DNA from: Runella aurantiaca
GTDB taxonomy: Bacteria; Bacteroidota; Bacteroidia; Cytophagales; Spirosomataceae
Direction of reading: 5' to 3'
Assembly (NCBI RefSeq): GCF_003339505.1
Contig: NZ_QPIW01000004.1
Coordinates: forward strand, 1 to 64,000
DNA: 64,000 bases
In this document: positions 63,535 through 64,000 of the stretch, in pieces
Position numbering within the stretch: the stretch's first letter is position 1
Layout of the letters: every line of letters starts with the position of its first letter
Position numbers and translations under genes: made by a program
The notes under the pieces: model-generated
The model's input: the letters and a program-made list of their open reading frames with translations, nothing else
The model's database searches: none
What the model was told of the DNA's origin: nothing

Positions 63535-64000
63535 TTATTTTTCTTCGTTGAGGGTTTTTATATCCTCAATCAATTGTTGCATTTCTAGCGTTAAGGTGCC
63601 GTTGTAAATACCGCGTATTCGTTTGGTTTTATCGACCAAAACAAAATGCTCGGTGTGCAAAAATTCAGTACTGTCTTTACTGTAACCTATATCTTCCTCG
63701 GCAAAGTAGGATTGCCGAGCTAATTGATAAATACTGCCTTTTGTCCCCGTCAGGAAGTGCCAATTCTGATTTGTAATGTTGTTGGTAGTTTTGTACTTTT
63801 TCAGGATAAAGGGTTTGTCTATCCATGGCGTGACTGAGAATGATAAAAACACAAGGTCTTTGTCGTTTTTTAAGCTATCACTTACCGTTTTCATATTTTT
63901 TGTCATCGTAGGACAAATACTGCCGCAGGAAGTAAAAATAAAATTGGCCACGTGGATTTTATTTTCTATTTCTTTTTGGGAAATGAAAATGCTGTCTTGA
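63535..64000 (-). CDS. SCO1/SenC-family protein, N-terminus beyond the window edge
   Basis: The frame is open through the right edge and encodes at least 155 residues. The copper-binding motif CGSICP and the downstream His in HTEHFVLVD are the SCO ligands. The thioredoxin-like fold ends with IRGIYNGTLTLEMQQLIEDI. SCO proteins load copper into the CuA centre of cytochrome oxidase or act as periplasmic redox proteins. The GTG near 63951 is an internal codon, not the start, since the preceding codons continue the family sequence (IENKIHVANFIFTSC). It ends 50 bases past the palindrome at 63470. Confidence 0.9.
   Translation of the reverse strand, partial: QDSIFISQKEIENKIHVANFIFTSCGSICPTMTKNMKTVSDSLKNDKDLVFLSFSVTPWIDKPFILKKYKTTNNITNQNWHFLTGTKGSIYQLARQSYFAEEDIGYSKDSTEFLHTEHFVLVDKTKRIRGIYNGTLTLEMQQLIEDIKTLNEEK

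Noticed and set aside
1-64000. CRISPR array, prophage or integrative element
   Set aside because: No direct repeats of CRISPR size, no integrase or phage structural genes; only one IS end and one transposase remnant.

Overview
The window looks like a chromosome segment of a Bacteroidota bacterium, most likely Cytophagales/Spirosomataceae (Runella or Spirosoma-like). This is inferred from the gene families (TamB, SCO, TlpA-type thioredoxins, S41 and M13 lipoprotein peptidases, LytTR and hybrid two-component proteins, secreted CAZymes) and from promoters of the Bacteroidota type TTG-N19/20-TAnnTTTG. No species was identified by any search.

Layout. 1-1526: the right end of an insertion sequence sits inside an LRR-Roc GTPase gene and removes its COR region. 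1567-8233 (minus): GH116 glycosidase, GNAT-nitrilase fusion, a lipoprotein of unknown function and a cytochrome c. 8544-16983 (plus): M13 peptidase, a sialidase-like propeller protein, then two translationally coupled genes encoding a GH-A lipoprotein and a 1238-residue membrane protein that joins a processive GT2 synthase to a GH26-like domain and a degenerate GH2-like barrel. 17142-17488 (minus): a tRNA with anticodon CAU split by a 273-nt group I intron, with its own promoter and terminator. 17733-19894: phosphorylase-like protein and a GNAT. 19931-26863 (minus): a TetR-controlled tripartite ABC export operon (TetR, TolC, HlyD, two ATPases, two permeases) with two matching palindromic operators. 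27003-30363: GT39, PAP2 phosphatase, secreted hypothetical protein.

30381-33257 (minus) is the most interesting operon. A TPP riboswitch with a downstream intrinsic terminator precedes a SAM methyltransferase, an AIR-synthase-like ATPase/kinase, a divergent ThiE-like protein and a Trm112-like zinc protein. Methyltransferase plus Trm112-like partner under thiamine control is not a pathway I recognise. 33285-42298: YCF48-like protein, S41 protease, MacB-type ATPase, beta-lactamase-fold hydrolase, TPR membrane protein, and a TlpA-like gene cut in two by one in-frame stop. 42309-47997: tamB and tsaD, divergent. 48064-49481: a structured RNA candidate, a small orphan gene and a long leader region. 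49482-53858: a GAF/PAS/HisKA/REC/REC/HPt hybrid kinase. 53912-64000: Gfo/Idh/MocA oxidoreductase, SMP-30 protein, P-loop kinase-like protein, LytTR regulator, a transposase N-terminal remnant, TPR histidine kinase, small lipoprotein, threonine dehydratase, MiaE, and a SCO protein that runs off the right edge.

A recurrent theme is long near-perfect intergenic palindromes built from CTCTGTGG or GCAAAGGCGCAGAG units (4240, 19398, 62587), alongside ordinary intrinsic terminators. No CRISPR array, rRNA or prophage was seen.
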